Source of the DNA: Phycisphaerae bacterium
GTDB lineage: Bacteria > Planctomycetota > Phycisphaerae > UBA1845 > Fen-1342
Length of the DNA: 5,319 nt
Assembly (NCBI GenBank): GCA_022842805.1
Contig: JALHOX010000318.1
Location: 1-5,319, forward strand
Direction: 5' to 3'
The notes under the pieces were generated by a model, which searched no databases, was not told where the DNA came from, and worked only from the letters and a program-made list of their open reading frames with translations. Every line of letters begins with the position of its first letter. Position 1 is the stretch's first letter. Position numbers and translations under genes: made by a program. This document shows, in pieces, positions 5,278-5,319 of the stretch.

Positions 5278-5319
5278 ACGACCGCCGGGCGTTGGGGGCG
5301 ATGGGCGGCGGGGCCCCCG

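Noticed and set aside
5278..5319. GC-rich palindrome CGGGGCCCCCG at the right edge as a terminator for the dioxygenase gene
   Set aside because: The repeat has no room for a loop and no T tract within the window; the sequence is too short to judge.

Overview
The window is GC-rich bacterial DNA with five protein genes, one of them cut off by the left edge. The best guess for the source is a planctomycete, perhaps Phycisphaerae-like. This rests on a secreted DUF4394 protein with a PEP-CTERM sorting tail, an imidazolonepropionase-like amidohydrolase lacking the usual metal ligands, weak or absent Shine-Dalgarno sites at several genes, and the overall base composition. Verrucomicrobia or another PEP-CTERM lineage is not excluded. 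No RNA gene, CRISPR array, insertion sequence or integrase is visible.

Left part (1-835): the C-terminal 228 codons of the amidohydrolase run rightwards and stop at 689. They are followed by a strong hairpin and T-rich tract (721-757), framed by two arms of 8-nt repeats that are inverted relative to each other (691-783). This short spacer separates the amidohydrolase from a convergent gene.

Middle part (836-3429), all leftward: a 280-residue DUF4394/PEP-CTERM secreted protein (836-1678), a 216-nt spacer with no recognised gene, a 137-residue DCC-family (DUF393) thiol-disulfide oxidoreductase-like protein (1895-2308), and queA (2359-3429), the tRNA queuosine-pathway ribosyltransferase-isomerase. 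queA and the DCC gene are 49 nt apart and may be cotranscribed.

Right part (3430-5277), rightward: a 77-nt divergent region with a -10-like TATACT and a 7-bp inverted repeat, then a short alanine-racemase-family protein (3507-4412) and, 31 nt later, a complete tryptophan 2,3-dioxygenase (4444-5277). The last 42 nt are GC-rich with no supported feature.

Most of the content is recognisable housekeeping or accessory metabolism. The points most worth a second look are the amidohydrolase with its metal ligands replaced, the compact racemase with Glu where alanine racemases carry a carbamylated Lys, its tight pairing with tryptophan dioxygenase, and the periodic inverted-repeat element around the terminator. 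No clearly new multi-gene system is visible.
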